Positions 30,794 to 40,722 of a stretch of 64,000 nt of DNA are shown piece after piece. Source of the DNA: Sphaerochaeta halotolerans (GTDB lineage: Bacteria > Spirochaetota > Spirochaetia > Sphaerochaetales > Sphaerochaetaceae); contig NZ_QUWK01000009.1 in assembly GCF_003429665.1 (NCBI RefSeq), positions 1 through 64,000 of the forward strand. Reading direction: 5' to 3'. The notes below the pieces were generated by a model. The model saw nothing but the letters and a program-made list of their open reading frames with translations. It was not told where the DNA came from and did not search any database. Position numbers and translations under genes: made by a program. Position 1 is the stretch's first letter. Every line of letters begins with the position of its first letter.

Positions 30794-32629
30794 TTAGCTG
30801 ATCACCAGCAATTCGTCATCGCTTTGCATCTGCTGGCCTTGGCTTACGGCGATTTTGGTTACTACGCCATCACAAGGAGCATAGATCTCATTTTCCATCT
30901 TCATGGCTTCCATAATCAAGAGTACCTGGTTCTTCTTGACCTGCTGGCCTTCCTTTACATCCAAGCGAAGAATCAGGCCTGGCATGGGTGCATAGACAGA
31001 GACAGCTTCATGGGAAGCGGCAGCAGAAGCATCGGAGGCAACAGGAGCACTCCCGGCAGTATCCTTGGTTGTTTCGATGGCATTCTCATCGATGCCGAAA
31101 GCAACGTTGAGAGGATACTCATTGCCATTGACCATGGCCGAGTTCTTGGTGAGCTTGACACCATAGGCTTTTCCGTTGACGGTAACGGTGTACTCGCCCT
31201 TCTTCTTGGCAGCTTCTTCTTCGCGGTCAACCTTGTAAATGCCGTTTACCTGAGCTTTACCAGTAAGGTAGAGGATGCCCTTCTCCTTGCAGGAAGCAGC
31301 GATGAAGATGTTCTCATCGGTAAGAGGAAGTCCTTCCTTCTCGAGCATCTCTTTTGCTACCTTTACCCCTTTCTTGGGATCGGCATCGTTGATGTCGACA
31401 ACCTTCTTGGTGGTGGGCTCCATCTTCATCTGTTCAGCACAAATCTTTACAACCTCGGCATCGGGTTCAACGGGAGTTTTTCCAAAGTAACCGAGAACCA
31501 TCTTGCCGTAGCCTTCTGCAATCTTCTTCCAAGGTCCGAACATAACGTTGTTGAAAGCCTGCTGGAAGTAGAACTGGGAAACAGGGGTTACGGAAGTACC
31601 AAAACCACCTTTTGCTACAGTTTCTGCCATTGCCTCGACGATGGCGGGGAACTTGTCCATCATGTTGTTGTCACGCAGCATCTGGGTATTTGCCGTAAGG
31701 GCGCCACCAGGAAGTGGTGAGAATGGGATCTCAGGGCTGACGGTCATTGCTTCAGGGGGAATGATGTAGTCTTTCATACAATCCCTGAATACAGCTTCAG
31801 CTTCACGAATCTTCTTGATATCGATGCCCAAATCATAATCAGTATGACGCAATGCGTGCCACATGGTGATGATGTCCGGTTGACAGGTACCACCGGAAAC
31901 CGGGCTCATGGAGAGATCGACCTGGTTTGCACCAGCTTCAATGGCGCTGACATACTGCTGGATGGAGACCCCTGCGGTGTCATGGGTGTGGAATACGAGG
32001 TTCATATCCTTGCCGAGCAACTTTCTTGCGCGCTTGATGGTCTCATATACATAGGCTGGGGTAGAGGTACCGCTTGCGTCCTTAAAACAGACGGACTGGA
32101 ATTCAATTCCTGCATCCATGATCTGCTTAAGGGTTGCTTCATAGAAGTCAGGATCGTGAGCGCCCTCGGTGTTTGGGGGAAGGCTCATCATGGTTACTAC
32201 TACTTCATGCCGCAGCCCTGCATCAACAATGGACTTTCCGCTGTCGATGAGGTTGTTGACATCATTGAGTGCATCAAAGTTACGGATTGTGGAAATACCG
32301 TGCTTCTTGAAAAGTTTGGCATGCAGGTCGATGACATCTCTTGGCTGGGAGTCCAAGCCTACAACATTGACACCACGGCTAAGGGTCTGCAGGTCTGCAT
32401 CATCCCCAGCGACACGTCGGAACTCATCCATCATGGCGAATGCATCTTCATTGGTGTAGAAGTACAGGGATTGGAAACGGGCGCCACCGCCAGCTTCAAA
32501 GTGGTTGATGCCAGCCTCCTTGGCTGCTGCAACTGCAGGCATGAAATCCTTGGTGAATACACGTGCACCGTATACTGACTGGAATCCGTCACGGAACGCT
32601 GTGCACATAAAATTGACTTTCTTCTTCAT
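30794..32629 (-). CDS. oadA: Oxaloacetate decarboxylase alpha subunit with C-terminal biotinyl domain
   Basis: HMGL-like carboxyltransferase domain FRDGFQS...[16 protein letters not shown] and biotin motif [13 protein letters not shown]. Confidence 0.95.
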   Translation of the reverse strand: MKKKVNFMCTAFRDGFQSVYGARVFTKDFMPAVAAAKEAGINHFEAGGGARFQSLYFYTNEDAFAMMDEFRRVAGDDADLQTLSRGVNVVGLDSQPRDVIDLHAKLFKKHGISTIRNFDALNDVNNLIDSGKSIVDAGLRHEVVVTMMSLPPNTEGAHDPDFYEATLKQIMDAGIEFQSVCFKDASGTSTPAYVYETIKRARKLLGKDMNLVFHTHDTAGVSIQQYVSAIEAGANQVDLSMSPVSGGTCQPDIITMWHALRHTDYDLGIDIKKIREAEAVFRDCMKDYIIPPEAMTVSPEIPFSPLPGGALTANTQMLRDNNMMDKFPAIVEAMAETVAKGGFGTSVTPVSQFYFQQAFNNVMFGPWKKIAEGYGKMVLGYFGKTPVEPDAEVVKICAEQMKMEPTTKKVVDINDADPKKGVKVAKEMLEKEGLPLTDENIFIAASCKEKGILYLTGKAQVNGIYKVDREEEAAKKKGEYTVTVNGKAYGVKLTKNSAMVNGNEYPLNVAFGIDENAIETTKDTAGSAPVASDASAAASHEAVSVYAPMPGLILRLDVKEGQQVKKNQVLLIMEAMKMENEIYAPCDGVVTKIAVSQGQQMQSDDELLVIS

Positions 32630-32652
32630 TTGGGATGATCCTCCGGGGTTTC

Positions 32653-32928
32653 TTATTCTTTTGATTTTGCGAAGGCTGCTACGATTGCTGCTGCTATGTC
32701 TGCCTCACTGGCAGAAGGTGCAGAAGCTGCGACAACAGCAGGACTGCTTACGACGGCTTTGGGTTTCTGTGGTGCGATTTTTCTTGCAATTGCGCTCATG
32801 GCCTTGGTGAGAAAAACCAACAACGTAAGAAACACAAACACCGTAGCAATACCCAGAATTGTGAGGATGACCCCATTCTCCAACTGGGCGACAAGTTGCT
32901 CTTTCGGTAGTTGCGCTAAGAATACCAT
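32653..32928 (-). CDS. oadG: Oxaloacetate decarboxylase gamma subunit (OadG family)
   Basis: Small single-TM protein LENGVILTILGIATVFVFLTLLVFLTKAM immediately upstream of oadA. Confidence 0.85.
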   Translation of the reverse strand: MVFLAQLPKEQLVAQLENGVILTILGIATVFVFLTLLVFLTKAMSAIARKIAPQKPKAVVSSPAVVAASAPSASEADIAAAIVAAFAKSKE

Positions 32929-33254
32929 ACGAACTCCTATTAAGGTTTATAGTGATCGTAGCCAAGGACTACAAATAACACACTGGGGGTTAGTATATCG
33001 GAATCATGGGGAGTGTTTCAAGTAAAGACACGATAAATGCTTTGTGGAATTTAGCATAGCTCATAGTAGAACGTTCATTTTTCTTCGAAAAAACAACCTC
33101 TTTCGAAAGTTCTGGTTTGCCTGTATACAATTATCTGGGTACCTTTTTATAGAATACTGCATCGATGACAGACTGTACTTTACTTCTCTTGTCTGTTTTC
33201 ATCCTTTGCAGTAAGGTACTCTGAGGTAAAATGACCTTAGGAAGAAGGATATAT

Positions 33255-34181
33255 ATGGCTGAAGGAATGGATTTTGCACAGAAAATTGCCGAGGACAAAG
33301 CAATCAGGGGAAATATGGATAAGATTGGGAGAAAAATCCTGATCATGAGTGGGAAAGGCGGTGTGGGGAAGACCACTGTTACTGTCAATCTTGCCAATGC
33401 ACTTGTCGACAGTGGATGTACTGTCGGCATTCTTGATACAGACCTCCATGGGCCAAATGTTGCAAAAATGCTCGGTTGTGAAAAGGAGATCCTCACCACT
33501 GAGAATGATGGAAAGACGTTCTACCCGGTTGAAGCCCGGCCAGGGTTGAAGGTAATGAGCCTTGCCTTTGCAATCGAACCCGATAGTCCTGTGGTATGGC
33601 GTGGGCCTATGAAGATTGCTGCCATCAGGCAGTTCCTGGCCCAGGCTGATTGGGGAGAGTTGGATTATCTTCTCATCGATTCCCCTCCCGGCACTGGTGA
33701 TGAGCAGCTTACCGTCTGTCAGACCATTCCTGAACTTACCGGGACCATTATCGTAACCACCGGGCAAGAGGTTGCCATTCTGGACGCCAGAAGAAGTGTG
33801 AGCTTTTCAAGGAAGATGGGTGTGGCAATTCTTGGTGTCGTGGAGAATATGAGTGGCTTTATCTGCCCCGGCTGCAAGACTGAGATCCCCATCTTTGGTA
33901 TCGGTGGTGGAAAAAAGATGTGTGAGCAGATGGGTGTTCCCTTCTTGGGGCGTGTGCCCCTTGAGGTCCCTCTCATGGAGGCTGAAGATGCAGGCAAGAG
34001 TTATTTGGGTATGCAGCCTGCAAGTCCTTCCTCTGCTGCATTGAAGGCTATCGCTGAGATCATCAACAGCGGAACCGCTGTCTCATCCCATCGTTCAACT
34101 GATTTTGCTGGATCTGCTTCCTGTGCACCTTCTGCTTGTTCCTCGTGTAGCAGTAACTGCTCATCCAGGAAAGGAGAGTAA
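33255..34181 (+). CDS. Mrp/NBP35 (ApbC) family Fe-S carrier P-loop ATPase
   Basis: ILIMSGKGGVGKTTVTVNLANAL, DTDLHGPNVAKMLG, DSPPGTGDEQLT; C-terminal Cys-rich tail. Confidence 0.94.
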   Translation: MAEGMDFAQKIAEDKAIRGNMDKIGRKILIMSGKGGVGKTTVTVNLANALVDSGCTVGILDTDLHGPNVAKMLGCEKEILTTENDGKTFYPVEARPGLKVMSLAFAIEPDSPVVWRGPMKIAAIRQFLAQADWGELDYLLIDSPPGTGDEQLTVCQTIPELTGTIIVTTGQEVAILDARRSVSFSRKMGVAILGVVENMSGFICPGCKTEIPIFGIGGGKKMCEQMGVPFLGRVPLEVPLMEAEDAGKSYLGMQPASPSSAALKAIAEIINSGTAVSSHRSTDFAGSASCAPSACSSCSSNCSSRKGE

Positions 34182-34185
34182 GGGT

Positions 34186-34812
34186 ATGTTTGACCCGTTT
34201 TCACAAGATGGAGAAAGTAAGGAGACTAAACATCTCGTTTGGAAGTCTGGTCAGCGTCAGCGTGTCTTTAAAGGACCAATCTTTGATATTTGCACCGTGC
34301 AGCGCACCAGTACGGATGGACGGAGCTCTTCTTTCATCGAGGTCGATGCTCCCAACTGGGTGACCATCATCCCCTGGTACCGAAACGAGCAGGGTGTTCC
34401 CATGATGATCATGGAGGAACAGTTCCGTCATGGGTCGAATACTGTTACCCGTGAGTTTCCTGCCGGGGTGGTGGAAGAGGGTGAAGAGCCGCTCGACGCT
34501 GCGCTCAGAGAGTTACGGGAGGAGACAGGTCTCGCCGGGGGTAGGATGACTGAACTGGGGAACGTCAGTCCGAATTCTGCCTTCATGAACAACCGTTCCT
34601 ACTTTTTCCTGGTCGAGGATGCAGAGCATGTCAGTGACCAGGAACTCGATCCGAATGAACAACTGGATGTCTTTTCTGTTCCAGTGGCCGAAGTGGTTGC
34701 GAATATGGGCACCGGCATTTATGATAATGGTATTATGATGATTGCTTTAGGGTTTTTCCTTCGAGAGGCGCAAAAGCGTCCTGAGTTGGTGACTGCCCTG
34801 AAGAAGGAGTAG
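34186..34812 (+). CDS. NUDIX hydrolase
   Basis: Nudix box GVVEEGEEPLDAALRELREETGL; ATG at 34186 after ggagagtaaggg. Confidence 0.95.
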   Translation: MFDPFSQDGESKETKHLVWKSGQRQRVFKGPIFDICTVQRTSTDGRSSSFIEVDAPNWVTIIPWYRNEQGVPMMIMEEQFRHGSNTVTREFPAGVVEEGEEPLDAALRELREETGLAGGRMTELGNVSPNSAFMNNRSYFFLVEDAEHVSDQELDPNEQLDVFSVPVAEVVANMGTGIYDNGIMMIALGFFLREAQKRPELVTALKKE

Positions 34813-34817
34813 CTCCG

Positions 34818-35528
34818 ATGAAACGAATACGTTTTGCTTTCCCTATATTGGCACTTGCCATTGTTCTTCTACTCTCTTCCTGTGTGACAGGAAGGGACTT
34901 GGTGCGGACCATCGAGGTGCATGGAACTGCAAAGGTGACCATCACTCCAGATATTGCTACCTTTTCCATCCAGGTCAGTGAGCTGGGAAAGACTACCGAA
35001 GAAGCCCAGAGGCTTGCAAATGCCAAGCTGGCGCAACTGCGCTCCGTTCTTGATGAGTACGGGATAGCTGAGGCAGATGTCAAAACCACTTCACTCAACT
35101 TGAGGCCGAGTTACCGTTGGGATGAGGGCGAGCAGATTCTCGAGGGGCAGGTAGCAAGTCAGAGTCTTTCTGTGAAGGTACGTGACCTGAAGGCGCTTGG
35201 TTCAATCATAGACCAAATGGGGAAGGTCAGTGGTATCTATCTCAACTCAGTACAACTTGATAAGGAAGACAAGAGTGAAGCACTTGAGCAGGCAAGATTG
35301 GAAGCAATCCAGAATGCAAAAGCCAAAGCTGAGCTCTATGCAGAAAGTTCAGCCATGCAGGTAGGTTCCCCTATCACAATCAGTGAATACTCCGTTGCCT
35401 CTAATCCCTACAATACAAGGATGAAGATGGAAGCAGTATCTGCGGTTGCTTATGACATGGCTACTGAGATTCCGGCAGGAACAATGGAGGTCTCCTCCAC
35501 GGTTTCCATTGTGTATGAGATGTACTGA
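34818..35528 (+). CDS. SIMPL (DUF541) domain lipoprotein/periplasmic protein
   Basis: Lipobox LLSSCVTG; IEVHGTAKVTITPDIATFSIQVSELGKTTEEAQ. Confidence 0.9.
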   Translation: MKRIRFAFPILALAIVLLLSSCVTGRDLVRTIEVHGTAKVTITPDIATFSIQVSELGKTTEEAQRLANAKLAQLRSVLDEYGIAEADVKTTSLNLRPSYRWDEGEQILEGQVASQSLSVKVRDLKALGSIIDQMGKVSGIYLNSVQLDKEDKSEALEQARLEAIQNAKAKAELYAESSAMQVGSPITISEYSVASNPYNTRMKMEAVSAVAYDMATEIPAGTMEVSSTVSIVYEMY

Positions 35529-35629
35529 TAGAGAGAAAATAATGAATAGCAACTTGTTTTTAAACAAGGAAATGAAAAAAAGCTATGAAAGGACTTAACA
35601 GACAAGAGATTTATTGGTATAGTGTAAGT

Positions 35630-35781
35630 GTCCGAACGTGTGGGCGAGTAGCTTATGACATATATTCTCTCTCCCACCGTGTGTCTTGTCGTTTTTTCCC
35701 CCTCTTTTTGAGGTAACGGCAGGTACAGGCCGCGAATATGCGGAACTCCTTCAAGGGTGCAAGCTTGAGGGAGTTTTTTTT
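35630..35781 (+). ncRNA. Candidate intergenic small structured RNA, unassigned family
   Basis: Promoter TTAACA(35595-35600)-17 bp-TATAGT(35618-35623), no ORF, then AACTCCTTCAAG-ggtgcaag-CTTGAGGGAGTT plus T8 terminator (35744-35781). Confidence 0.55.
35744..35781 (+). terminator. Rho-independent terminator
   Basis: 12-bp stem (one G-U), 8-nt loop, followed by a run of eight T. Confidence 0.85.
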
Positions 35782-35839
35782 GGCTCTTCACATTTTCTTG
35801 TGTGATTGGAACCGAAACAGTTCCCAAAAGCTGAGGATA

Positions 35840-36140
35840 TGCTGATTAATCCGATCAACTATACCAAACAGGTTGTTGAGGGAGATTGCGATCACACTTG
35901 CCCAGTTACCAAGGATATCAAATGTTCTACCAAGTTTTACATCCCTGCAGGGTCCGGCCCAATCAACCGACCGTTTTCGTCCTGCTCCCAGAAAATGCAG
36001 ATTCCTACCAGTTCCTTGTAAACAACAGCTGGATGGCAATGGCTGATGGTTATAAGCTTAACTTCGTACTTGCAGGACCGGGGAATGGCACCTGCAAAAG
36101 TCTAAGAATACCGATACTTGAATGCTCTTTGCGAAGATGT
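35840..36140 (+). pseudogene. Frameshifted remnant, possibly of an alpha/beta-hydrolase/esterase
   Basis: LINPINYTKQVVEGDCDHTCPVTKDIKCSTKFYIPAGSG in one frame continues as RPNQPTVFVLLPENADSYQFLVNNSWMAMADGYKLNFVLAGPGNGT in another frame. Confidence 0.5.
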
Positions 36141-36223
36141 TAGCTACAGCCTCTTCTTCATGAAAACTCTAGACGTAACACGTCATATGTGTTAATCTGT
36201 GATTGAAAATAAAGGATTCAGAC

Positions 36224-36931
36224 ATGGAAACAACTGTCCGTAACAAAAAAACCCTGGCAGAGCAAACTGCTGATCGCTTGACAGAAACCATCATGAATGC
36301 TGAGTTTAAGAAAGGGCAACAGTTGCCCAGTGAATTCCAGCTCGCTGAAAAACTCGATGTAGGTAGGGGTACCATCCGGGAAGCAATCAAGATCTTGATA
36401 TCTAGGCATGTTGTTGAGATTAAGCGGGGGACCGGTACGTTTGTAGCGGAAAAACCGGGACAGGTCGAGGACCCACTGGGCTTGGCTTTCATCAAGGACA
36501 AGAAGAAACTGTCGATGGACCTCTATGAGATGCGCCTCATGATTGAACCCCAGATCGCTTCTCTCGCCGCCAGACGTGTGACCAAGGAAGGGATGATGAA
36601 GCTCGAGGCATCATTGCAAGCTATAGAAGAGAATATCGCCAAAGGGATGCCATGGACAGATGAAGATATTGCTTTCCATGAAACGATAGCAGAGGCATCG
36701 GGCAATCAATTGGCATCAACGCTCATTCCGATTATCCATTCTGCTGTCAAGGTCTTCGCCTACTTGTATGGGAAACCTCTCACCGAGACAACCATTGCAA
36801 CACACCGCGAAATCATGGACGCCATCAGGGCTAAGGATCCCGAACGTGCGGAGATTGCCATGAGAAATCATCTACAGCGAAACAAGGTTTACGCTGAGCA
36901 CCTTAGAGAGACTGCAGGAGAAAATGCATGA
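36224..36931 (+). CDS. FadR/GntR-family transcriptional regulator (FCD domain)
   Basis: wHTH GQQLPSEFQLAEKLDVGRGTIREAIKILISRHVVEIKRGTGTFV and FCD effector domain. Confidence 0.94.
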   Translation: METTVRNKKTLAEQTADRLTETIMNAEFKKGQQLPSEFQLAEKLDVGRGTIREAIKILISRHVVEIKRGTGTFVAEKPGQVEDPLGLAFIKDKKKLSMDLYEMRLMIEPQIASLAARRVTKEGMMKLEASLQAIEENIAKGMPWTDEDIAFHETIAEASGNQLASTLIPIIHSAVKVFAYLYGKPLTETTIATHREIMDAIRAKDPERAEIAMRNHLQRNKVYAEHLRETAGENA

Positions 36932-38400
36932 GGGATAATACCTACGACATCCTTATCATAGGGGGTGGCGTCATCGGATCATCTGTTGCGAGGGAACTTT
37001 CCAGGTACCGCCTGAGAATAGGTGTCCTTGAGAAAGAGCTCGATGTGGCGTGCGGTAATTCCTGCAGAAATACCGGCATGCTTCATGCCGGTTTCACTTA
37101 CAAGCCTGGTTCCCTGAAAGCTGAGTGCGCGGTGGAAGGGAATCGAGAGTTTGACCAGGTGGCACAGGAGCTTGATATTCCTTTCAAGCGAACCGGCAAA
37201 GTGGTAGTTGGCTTTAGTGATGAGGACATGCAAAACATCCTCAGGTTCAAGAGAATTGGCGAGCTGAATGGGGTGCGAGGCCTGGAGATGATCGACAAGG
37301 CCAAGCTAAACCAGATTGATAACAGCGCGGGGGGAGAGTTTGCCCTATACAGCCGAGATTCTGGCATCCTCAATCCGATGTTGTACAACATCGCCCTTGC
37401 GGAAAATGCCCATCAAAACGGTGTGGACTTTTTCTTTGACAGCGAAGTTAAGGCCATTAAAAGGCAGGGTGAACATTTTCAGGTCACAGCTGGTGATTCG
37501 GTTTTCTCCAGTCGCTGGATTGTGAACTGCGCTGGGATGCATTGTGTAACTATTTCTGAAATGTTGGGATTGCATGGGCACCAGGTGAAGGGCTTCAAGG
37601 GAGAGTATTATGTGTTGGACAAGAAAGCCAGTCAGTTCATGAACATCCCAGTCTACCCTGCTCCCAATGCCAAAGGGGGCTTCTCCACCCATGCAACACC
37701 TACTGTCGACGGAAATATCTTGGTCGGTCCTGATTCCTATATCACCGAGGATCCTGACGATTTTGCCTCCACCCGCGATCATATGCAGGGTCTCGTAAAA
37801 GACGGCTCGGCGATATTCAAGCATATGAAGGCTGAGTATTTCATCAGGAATTTTGCCGGGACCCGTTGGAAACGGGTAGACCCTGAGACAGGTGATGTCC
37901 TGGACTTCCTTATTGAGAACAGGGATGACCATCCAGGGGTGGTGAACCTGATCGGAATCGAGTCTCCCGGACTTACCTGCGCCTTGCCCATTGCCCGCCG
38001 TGTGGTGGCAAAGATTCAGGAAAAGGAAGTACTGGAGGTAAACAATGATTTCAATCCATATCGCAAGGGAATTGTACGTTTTGCAGAACAGTCGAAAGAA
38101 CGGAAGAAAGAACTCATAGCCACTGATCCTGACTATGGAGAGATAGTTTGTCGCTGTGAAACTGTTACACGGGCTGAGATTGTCCAGGCAATCAACAATC
38201 CTCTCGGAGCGGTGACATTGACGGGCATCAAGAACCGCACCAGGGCCTGTATGGGTAGATGCCAAGGGGGGTACTGTGAAACACGAATCACGGCCCTGAT
38301 CCAGGAGCAGTGCAAGGTGAGGGAACATGAGGTGATGTACCAACACAAGGGCTCTGGGATGTTCATCGGCAAGGTAAGGGAGGTCCTGGATGGAGAATAA
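36928..38400 (+). CDS. FAD-dependent oxidoreductase, anaerobic glycerol-3-phosphate dehydrogenase GlpA-like, with C-terminal BFD-like [2Fe-2S] domain
   Basis: DILIIGGGVIGSSVARELSRYRLRIGVLEKE; C-terminal IVCRCETVTRAEIVQAI...TRACMGRCQGGYC. Confidence 0.92.
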   Translation: MRDNTYDILIIGGGVIGSSVARELSRYRLRIGVLEKELDVACGNSCRNTGMLHAGFTYKPGSLKAECAVEGNREFDQVAQELDIPFKRTGKVVVGFSDEDMQNILRFKRIGELNGVRGLEMIDKAKLNQIDNSAGGEFALYSRDSGILNPMLYNIALAENAHQNGVDFFFDSEVKAIKRQGEHFQVTAGDSVFSSRWIVNCAGMHCVTISEMLGLHGHQVKGFKGEYYVLDKKASQFMNIPVYPAPNAKGGFSTHATPTVDGNILVGPDSYITEDPDDFASTRDHMQGLVKDGSAIFKHMKAEYFIRNFAGTRWKRVDPETGDVLDFLIENRDDHPGVVNLIGIESPGLTCALPIARRVVAKIQEKEVLEVNNDFNPYRKGIVRFAEQSKERKKELIATDPDYGEIVCRCETVTRAEIVQAINNPLGAVTLTGIKNRTRACMGRCQGGYCETRITALIQEQCKVREHEVMYQHKGSGMFIGKVREVLDGE

Positions 38401-39622
38401 GGATGTCATTATCATCGGTGGAGGCCCTGCCGGGCTGGCTGCAGCCGTTCAACTGTACAAACTTGGGATTACCAATATTCTGATCCTTGAGAGGGAAAAG
38501 CATTTGGGAGGTATCTTGCGGCAATGCATCCATGATGGATTCGGCCTTCAGCGGTTTTGTGAATCGTTGAGTGGCCCTGAATATGCCCAGCGATTCATTG
38601 ACGAGGTAAGAGAGCTGAACATTCCCTATATGACTGAGGTGACGGTAACAGAAGTGACTGCCGGTAGGAAAGTGACAGCCATCTCCAGGAGAGGAGTCAT
38701 GGAATTCCAAGCCAAGGCGGTAGCATTGACCATGGGTTGCAGGGAACGGACACGTGGTGCGATCAGTATTCCAGGGACCAGGCCAGCCGGAGTATATACT
38801 GCTGGAGTTGCGCAATCCTATATGAACCTTGCGAACATCATGCCGGGACAAGAGGTGGTAATTCTCGGCTCCGGTGACATCGGCCTGATCATGGCCCGTA
38901 GATTGACCCTTGAAGGGGCTCATGTCAAAGCCGTATTCGAGGTACAGCCCTATCCCAGTGGTCTGCCACGCAACATCGAACAGTGTCTCAATGACTATGA
39001 AATTCCTCTTTTCTTGAGCCATACGGTGGTTGATGTCAAAGGTCATTCTCGGCTTGAAGGTGTAACCGTAGCCCAAGTCGATGAACAATATCGACCTATT
39101 CCGGGAACAGAACAAGAGTACAATTGCGACACGCTTATTCTCTCAGTAGGTCTTATCCCTGAGAATGAGCTTTCCCTTGGAGCTGGCCTCACACTCGATT
39201 CAAGGACCAAGGGAGCTGTCGTGGATGAAGATTACCAGACAAGCTGCACAGGAATCTTTGCAGCTGGCAATGTCCTGCAAGTCCACGACCTGGTGGATTT
39301 CGTCTCCATCGAGGCTGAACGCATGGCTCTTTCCATCCAAGAGTGCTTCCTCTCTTCCCAGTTTGGGAATGCAGAAATCGAAATCGTTGTTGATGCCTCC
39401 ATATCCTATTCAGTTCCGCAGAAAACTACTGGGAAAAAGGACTTTACACTCTCTCTGAGACCGAAGAGGCCAGGTCGTAATTGTACAGTTTTCGTGAAAC
39501 AGGAAAATGTGACTATCGCCCGAAAGAAGTTCGCCAAAGTCCTTCCCGCTGAGATGATCCAGCTTGCCATTCCAGCAGAAAGGATTGACCCAGAGAAGAA
39601 ATTGGAGATTACACTCATATGA
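38390..39622 (+). CDS. NAD(P)/FAD-dependent oxidoreductase
   Basis: DVIIIGGGPAGLAAAVQLYKLGI; EVVILGSGDIGLIMARRLTLEGAHV; GIFAAGNVLQVHDLVDFVSIEAERMA. Confidence 0.93.
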   Translation: MENKDVIIIGGGPAGLAAAVQLYKLGITNILILEREKHLGGILRQCIHDGFGLQRFCESLSGPEYAQRFIDEVRELNIPYMTEVTVTEVTAGRKVTAISRRGVMEFQAKAVALTMGCRERTRGAISIPGTRPAGVYTAGVAQSYMNLANIMPGQEVVILGSGDIGLIMARRLTLEGAHVKAVFEVQPYPSGLPRNIEQCLNDYEIPLFLSHTVVDVKGHSRLEGVTVAQVDEQYRPIPGTEQEYNCDTLILSVGLIPENELSLGAGLTLDSRTKGAVVDEDYQTSCTGIFAAGNVLQVHDLVDFVSIEAERMALSIQECFLSSQFGNAEIEIVVDASISYSVPQKTTGKKDFTLSLRPKRPGRNCTVFVKQENVTIARKKFAKVLPAEMIQLAIPAERIDPEKKLEITLI

Positions 39623-39984
39623 GAAGAGAGTACACCTGCATCATCTGCCCCATCGGCTGTGATATGACCGCAGAGATTGAAGATAATGAAATGGTTTCTC
39701 TCGTTGGCAACAATTGCGCCAAGGGTAGAGTATATGTACAGCAGGAGTTGACCAATCCGATACGTACTATCGCAACCTCCGTTCTTGTAAAGGGAGGCGA
39801 ATTGCCCTTGGCAAGTGTCCGTCTGAACAAACCGGTACCCAAGGCCAGCCTTTTCAAGGTGATGGCAGAGGCAAAAAAAGTGATTCTGCTTGCGCCGGTA
39901 AGGATTGGACAGGTGGCTTTACAAAACGTTGCAGGAACCGGTGCAGACTTGGTTGTTACCAAGCATGTAGATGCGATTCATTGA
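39619..39984 (+). CDS. DUF1667 family protein
   Basis: REYTCIICPIGCDMTAEIEDN...GNNCAKGRVYVQQELTNPIRTIATSV is diagnostic; overlaps the upstream ORF. Confidence 0.9.
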   Translation: MRREYTCIICPIGCDMTAEIEDNEMVSLVGNNCAKGRVYVQQELTNPIRTIATSVLVKGGELPLASVRLNKPVPKASLFKVMAEAKKVILLAPVRIGQVALQNVAGTGADLVVTKHVDAIH

Positions 39985-40185
39985 ATGGGTAGGCTTGGCT
40001 ACTCCCTAATTCGCTTATAGGCATTCCTCTTACGCCAGAGATGGGCGAACATGAATTTCTCCCCTTTGTTCCTGTCTTGTTTTTCCAGGTATGCAAGGAT
40101 TTTTCTGTGTTCTTCCTGGGTTTGCATCTTTCCTTGGTTGCTGAGGCGTTGGTAGAAGAGCGGGCTGTTTGTGTTCAGGTTCAGC

Positions 40186-40722
40186 CTACTGAAGGCAGGG
40201 AGCTTCTTGGAAAGCATTCCCAAGAACTATTTCTGCTTCTACGATGTCGGGCTTCTTAGGCTCAAAGAGCGGTCGTCCACCATGTTCATCTCCACAGACG
40301 CTACGTTCCCGCAGTCCACGGGTACATGCCCAATCCCTCAGGTTCATGCTGGCGTTCCTGTCACGTTCGACCAGCTTCCCGCAGGATGGGCAAATCCACT
40401 CCCTGACAGAGTGGGGTAAATTCCTATATGTTGTTTTACACGTATTGCAAGTCTTCGAGGACGCGTAGAAGCGAGGTGCCAGCATGAAGCGCTTCCCTCT
40501 CTCCCTGCACTTCTGCTCCATCCTCATCCGGAAGAATCCAAACGAGGCATCACATAGGGATTTGGCCAGCTTGCGGTTCCTGAACCTTGGAAAGCCCGCT
40601 TCCTTTCTTTGGAAGAATTTCTTGTAAGCGGTGTCCAGATTCCTCGATGCCATCTGCAGGGCCTGGGAGTTGACCTCGCCAAGCCAGGGATAGACTTTCT
40701 TGAGAATACCTTTCATTGCCAA
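40186..40722 (-). pseudogene. tnpB: Internally deleted IS200/IS605-type TnpB (OrfB) remnant
   Basis: N-terminal-type YPWLGEVNSQALQMASRNLDTAYKKFFQRKEAGFPRFRNRK runs directly into C-terminal-type SLCDASFGFFRMRMEQKC...YASSKTCNTCKTTYRNL...WICPSCGKLVERDRNASMNLRDWA; the central RuvC region is missing. Confidence 0.85.

Noticed and set aside
30824-31720. 298-codon plus-strand ORF opposite oadA
   Set aside because: Antisense shadow of a well-supported CDS.
35630-35781. Assignment of the candidate small RNA to 6S, SRP or T-box
   Set aside because: 5' and 3' ends are not complementary as in 6S; no GGAAGGAAGCAGC-like SRP loop; no T-box AGGGUGGNACCGCG element. Left unassigned.
37345-38415. 356-codon minus-strand ORF opposite the GlpA-like gene
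   Set aside because: Antisense shadow; low-complexity, motif-free product opposite a strongly supported CDS.
38363-39115. 250-codon minus-strand ORF opposite the FAD oxidoreductase
   Set aside because: Antisense shadow.
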